Assembly: GCA_001825475.1 (NCBI GenBank)
Contig: MHWZ01000029.1
Location: 10,060-17,807 of the forward strand
Reading direction: 5' to 3'
Source of the DNA: Candidatus Zambryskibacteria bacterium RIFOXYD2_FULL_43_10
Lineage (GTDB): Bacteria > Patescibacteriota > Minisyncoccia > Phycocordibacterales > Zambryskibacteraceae
DNA: 7,748 nt
Under the pieces are notes generated by a model. That model made no database searches, had not been told where the DNA came from, and worked only from the letters and a program-made list of their open reading frames with translations. Shown here piece by piece: positions 6,102 through 7,748 of this stretch. Within the stretch, counting starts at the first letter, position 1, and every line of letters starts with the position of its first letter. The translations under genes and the position numbers were made by a program.

Positions 6102-7034
6102 CTAAATGGTTTGCTTAGTCCACTCAACGAGTCTATTTAGACCTTCTTCAATCTTCACTTTAGGTTCCCAGCCTAACGTTTCTTGGGCTTTGGTAATATC
6201 GCTTACATAATATTCCTGGTCTCCTACGCGCGTTGCTCCGAATCTTTTCTCTACTATTTTCCCCGTCATCTTTTCCAATCTCTCGATAGCTTCCAGGACC
6301 GAGATAGTGTTAGATTCGCCCCCGCCAATATTGTAGACTCCATCGCCCTTGTTTAAAGCAATGGCGGCAATGTTTACAAAATCGTCAACGTGGAGAATGT
6401 CTCTTACTTGTCTACCATCCCCGAAGATTGTGATTGGTTCTCCTCTCAATATTTTTAGAGCAAACCAAGAGATCCATCCTTGGCCGAGCATTCCGAATTG
6501 ACGCTCTCCATAAATGCATGATTGGCGAAGCACCACGGTTTTAAGTCCATAAGTTCGGCCGTAATCAAGCACATATTGGTCGGCAGCGCCCTTGGAGCAG
6601 CCGTAAGGGGAGAGCAGATCAAGCGGCTCGTTCTCATTTATAGGTCGTGCGTTGCCTATGTGTCCATAAACTTTGTTGGTGGAAGAAAACAAAAGCGCCG
6701 GCTTTCTGCTCGATTTTCTGATGTATTCCAGAACATTGAGAGTGCCCAATGTGTTGTTTTCAAAATCTTCGTATGGATTTACGATTGATTCAGTGACTGT
6801 TACTTGTCCGGCCAAGTGAAAGACCTGATCATAATGCTCGGCATCGAAAGGAACTTTCTCTCGTATATCTCCTTTGATTATCTTTATACCCATTGGTTTT
6901 AGCCATTCCGCATTCTTCTCTGAGCCGGGTCGGGAAAAATTGTCCAAAATTGTTATCTCGTGATTGTCTTGAGAAAACTTTGCGGCCAGGTTACTTCCGA
7001 GGAATCCTGCTCCGCCTGTAATGAAAATTTTCAT
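6102..7034 (-). CDS. CDP-tyvelose/paratose 2-epimerase-like SDR (NDP-sugar 2-epimerase)
   Basis: This 310-residue extended SDR enzyme inverts C2 of a nucleotide sugar in characterised homologues (CDP-paratose to CDP-tyvelose, RfbE/Tyv). Order of motifs: TGGAGFLGSN (6-15, NAD binding), LDNFSRPG (30-37), GDIRE (55-59), HLAGQVTVTES (73-83), the serine strand FSSTNKVYG (116-124), SPYGCSKGAADQYVLDY (142-158) with the catalytic pair Tyr144/Lys148, IYGERQFG (174-181), QGWISWF (185-191) and GDGRQVRDILHVDD (205-218). SxYGCSKGAADQYxLDY with RQFG and the QGW block is the Tyv signature and separates it from GalE and RmlB. Length is slightly shorter than Tyv. The rest of the 3,6-dideoxyhexose pathway is absent here, so its substrate may be another CDP- or GDP-hexose. 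It lies 2 bases after the methyltransferase and abuts the GT4 gene. Confidence 0.88.
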   Translation of the reverse strand: MKIFITGGAGFLGSNLAAKFSQDNHEITILDNFSRPGSEKNAEWLKPMGIKIIKGDIREKVPFDAEHYDQVFHLAGQVTVTESIVNPYEDFENNTLGTLNVLEYIRKSSRKPALLFSSTNKVYGHIGNARPINENEPLDLLSPYGCSKGAADQYVLDYGRTYGLKTVVLRQSCIYGERQFGMLGQGWISWFALKILRGEPITIFGDGRQVRDILHVDDFVNIAAIALNKGDGVYNIGGGESNTISVLEAIERLEKMTGKIVEKRFGATRVGDQEYYVSDITKAQETLGWEPKVKIEEGLNRLVEWTKQTI

Positions 7035-7036
7035 AA

Positions 7037-7693
7037 TTATTTTTTGTAGCCAACCAAGATAATATTACCCGAGAACATAAGAGGATATTCCGAGCCGAAA
7101 AGCTTGGCTACGATATTCTGGCCTAATTTAATCAATGGGTTCCTTCTCATAGGCTGATATCTCGTCTGAATTTTGTCGAAACCGGCAACGTGGAGAAGTT
7201 CTTGGGCAAGAGTTCGGCTAAACGCAAACTCATGAGTAAGGTCGCTATAAAATGTGTGTATGCCTCTAGGGCTGTCGGCATTCGGCACTTCCATTATGAA
7301 TATTCCTCCATGCCTCATTTTCTTGTTTATAAGATCGAGTAAGTACTGCACCTTTTCTTTCTTTATATGCTCCACAATATTGAAGGCCGTGACGACATCA
7401 TAATATCCGTCACTTTTTGATTCTAAAAAATGGAAAATGTCGTCGCGAGCGACTGTTTTTAGACCCAGTTCTTTATTGGCGTAATTCACAAATTTCTCTA
7501 ACAACTCTACTCCCTCGTAGTTCAAGTAGCCCAATCTTCGACAGGTATCAAGAAAAAGTCCATAACCACAACCCAAATCAGCTATACGGATCGATTTATC
7601 TTTAGGGAATAGGGGATCGATGAAAGTTGTTTTGTATTCAATAAACCTTCTTTTTTTGAGGTTATCATCTGGTTCGGGATAAAATTCTTCCAT
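7037..7693 (-). CDS. class I SAM-dependent methyltransferase of the glycan cluster
   Basis: This 218-residue Rossmann-fold methyltransferase of the Methyltransf_23/11 type uses S-adenosylmethionine. Motif I is IADLGCGYGLFLD (37-49). The acidic end of the second strand is GVELLEK (61-67), then VARDDIFHFL (81-90) and motif IV-like YDVVTAFNIVEHI (98-110), then GGIFIMEVPNADSPRG (129-144). The EVPNADSPRG..TFYSDLTHEFAFS region (135-159) resembles methyltransferases found in polysaccharide clusters that probably O-methylate sugars, but the acceptor is not deducible. The ATG at 7693 is the first start after an in-frame TAA (7711-7709), so the start is secure, although no Shine-Dalgarno sequence is seen. 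It is the first complete gene of the minus-strand unit; the stop TAA lies 2 bases before the next ATG. No promoter is visible in the 55 bases upstream. Confidence 0.9.
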   Translation of the reverse strand: MEEFYPEPDDNLKKRRFIEYKTTFIDPLFPKDKSIRIADLGCGYGLFLDTCRRLGYLNYEGVELLEKFVNYANKELGLKTVARDDIFHFLESKSDGYYDVVTAFNIVEHIKKEKVQYLLDLINKKMRHGGIFIMEVPNADSPRGIHTFYSDLTHEFAFSRTLAQELLHVAGFDKIQTRYQPMRRNPLIKLGQNIVAKLFGSEYPLMFSGNIILVGYKK

Positions 7694-7708
7694 ATACTTG
7701 AGTGTAAG

Positions 7709-7748
7709 TTATTTGGTAAGCTTTAAGCAAGCTACTGCAGATGCCGCT
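7709..7748 (-). other. possible 3' end of an upstream minus-strand gene at the window edge
   Basis: Read on the minus strand, one frame runs from the edge to a TAA at 7711-7709 and would encode a tail AASAVACLKLTK, ending 15 bases before the methyltransferase ATG. That spacing would suit one more gene of the same unit. A second frame also stays open through the edge and into the methyltransferase start. Twelve codons are too few to decide, and no family can be named. Confidence 0.2.

Noticed and set aside
6522..6788. 88-codon plus-strand frame opposite the Tyv-like SDR gene
   Set aside because: It is antisense to a strongly conserved SDR coding region, with no start signal or family pattern.
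7719..7733. Small inverted repeat AGCTT-TAAGC-AAGCT near the right edge
   Set aside because: A five-pair stem with no T-run or adjoining extension; expected by chance.
1..7748. Mobile element, defence island or CRISPR content
   Set aside because: All recognisable genes are glycan-related. No transposase, integrase, nuclease, toxin-antitoxin or repeat-spacer pattern was found on either strand.

Overview
The window is a dense block of cell-surface glycan genes: five glycosyltransferase-type proteins, two sugar-nucleotide epimerase/dehydratases of the extended SDR family (one cut by the left edge) and one SAM-dependent methyltransferase. I see no tRNA, rRNA, CRISPR array, insertion sequence or phage gene. 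There is no gene-free stretch longer than about 110 bases.

Organism: bacterial, moderately AT-rich (GC around 40% by eye). TGA is used as a genuine stop (gene ending at 3831), so this is not one of the lineages that read TGA as glycine or tryptophan. Very tight gene packing, starts without recognisable Shine-Dalgarno sequences, and a large GT-C-like membrane protein of a type I associate with Candidate Phyla Radiation (Patescibacteria) genomes together suggest that group. This is an inference from style, not proof.

Layout: (1) 415-1, minus, the N-terminal part of an SDR epimerase/dehydratase. (2) 526-1236, plus, a DPM1-like polyprenyl-phosphate mannose synthase, divergent from the first gene. 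(3) 1981-1250, minus, an ALG5-like polyprenyl-phosphate glucose synthase, convergent with the second. (4) 2080-3831 and 3828-4958, plus, a two-gene unit of a GT-C-like polytopic membrane protein and a GT4 glycosyltransferase sharing a 4-base GTGA overlap. (5) 7693-4935, minus, a three-gene unit: methyltransferase, CDP-tyvelose/paratose 2-epimerase-like SDR, and a second GT4 glycosyltransferase, with junctions of 2 and 0 bases. The plus and minus units collide at 4935-4958, where the genes overlap tail to tail and a hairpin terminator sits on the overlap.

How they could work together (inference): the two GT2 synthases load hexose onto a polyprenyl phosphate at the inner membrane face. The GT-C-like protein could use such a lipid-linked sugar on the outer face. 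The two GT4 enzymes would build the glycan on the cytoplasmic side from nucleotide sugars. The SDR enzymes would adjust the sugar-nucleotide pool, and the methyltransferase could modify or cap a sugar. The end product may be a surface polysaccharide or glycoprotein glycan and cannot be read from this window. The most distinctive details are a bidirectional -10 element at 2042-2048, a tyvelose-epimerase homologue without its usual pathway partners, a GT4 enzyme with a shortened C-terminal domain, and the general lack of ribosome-binding sites.
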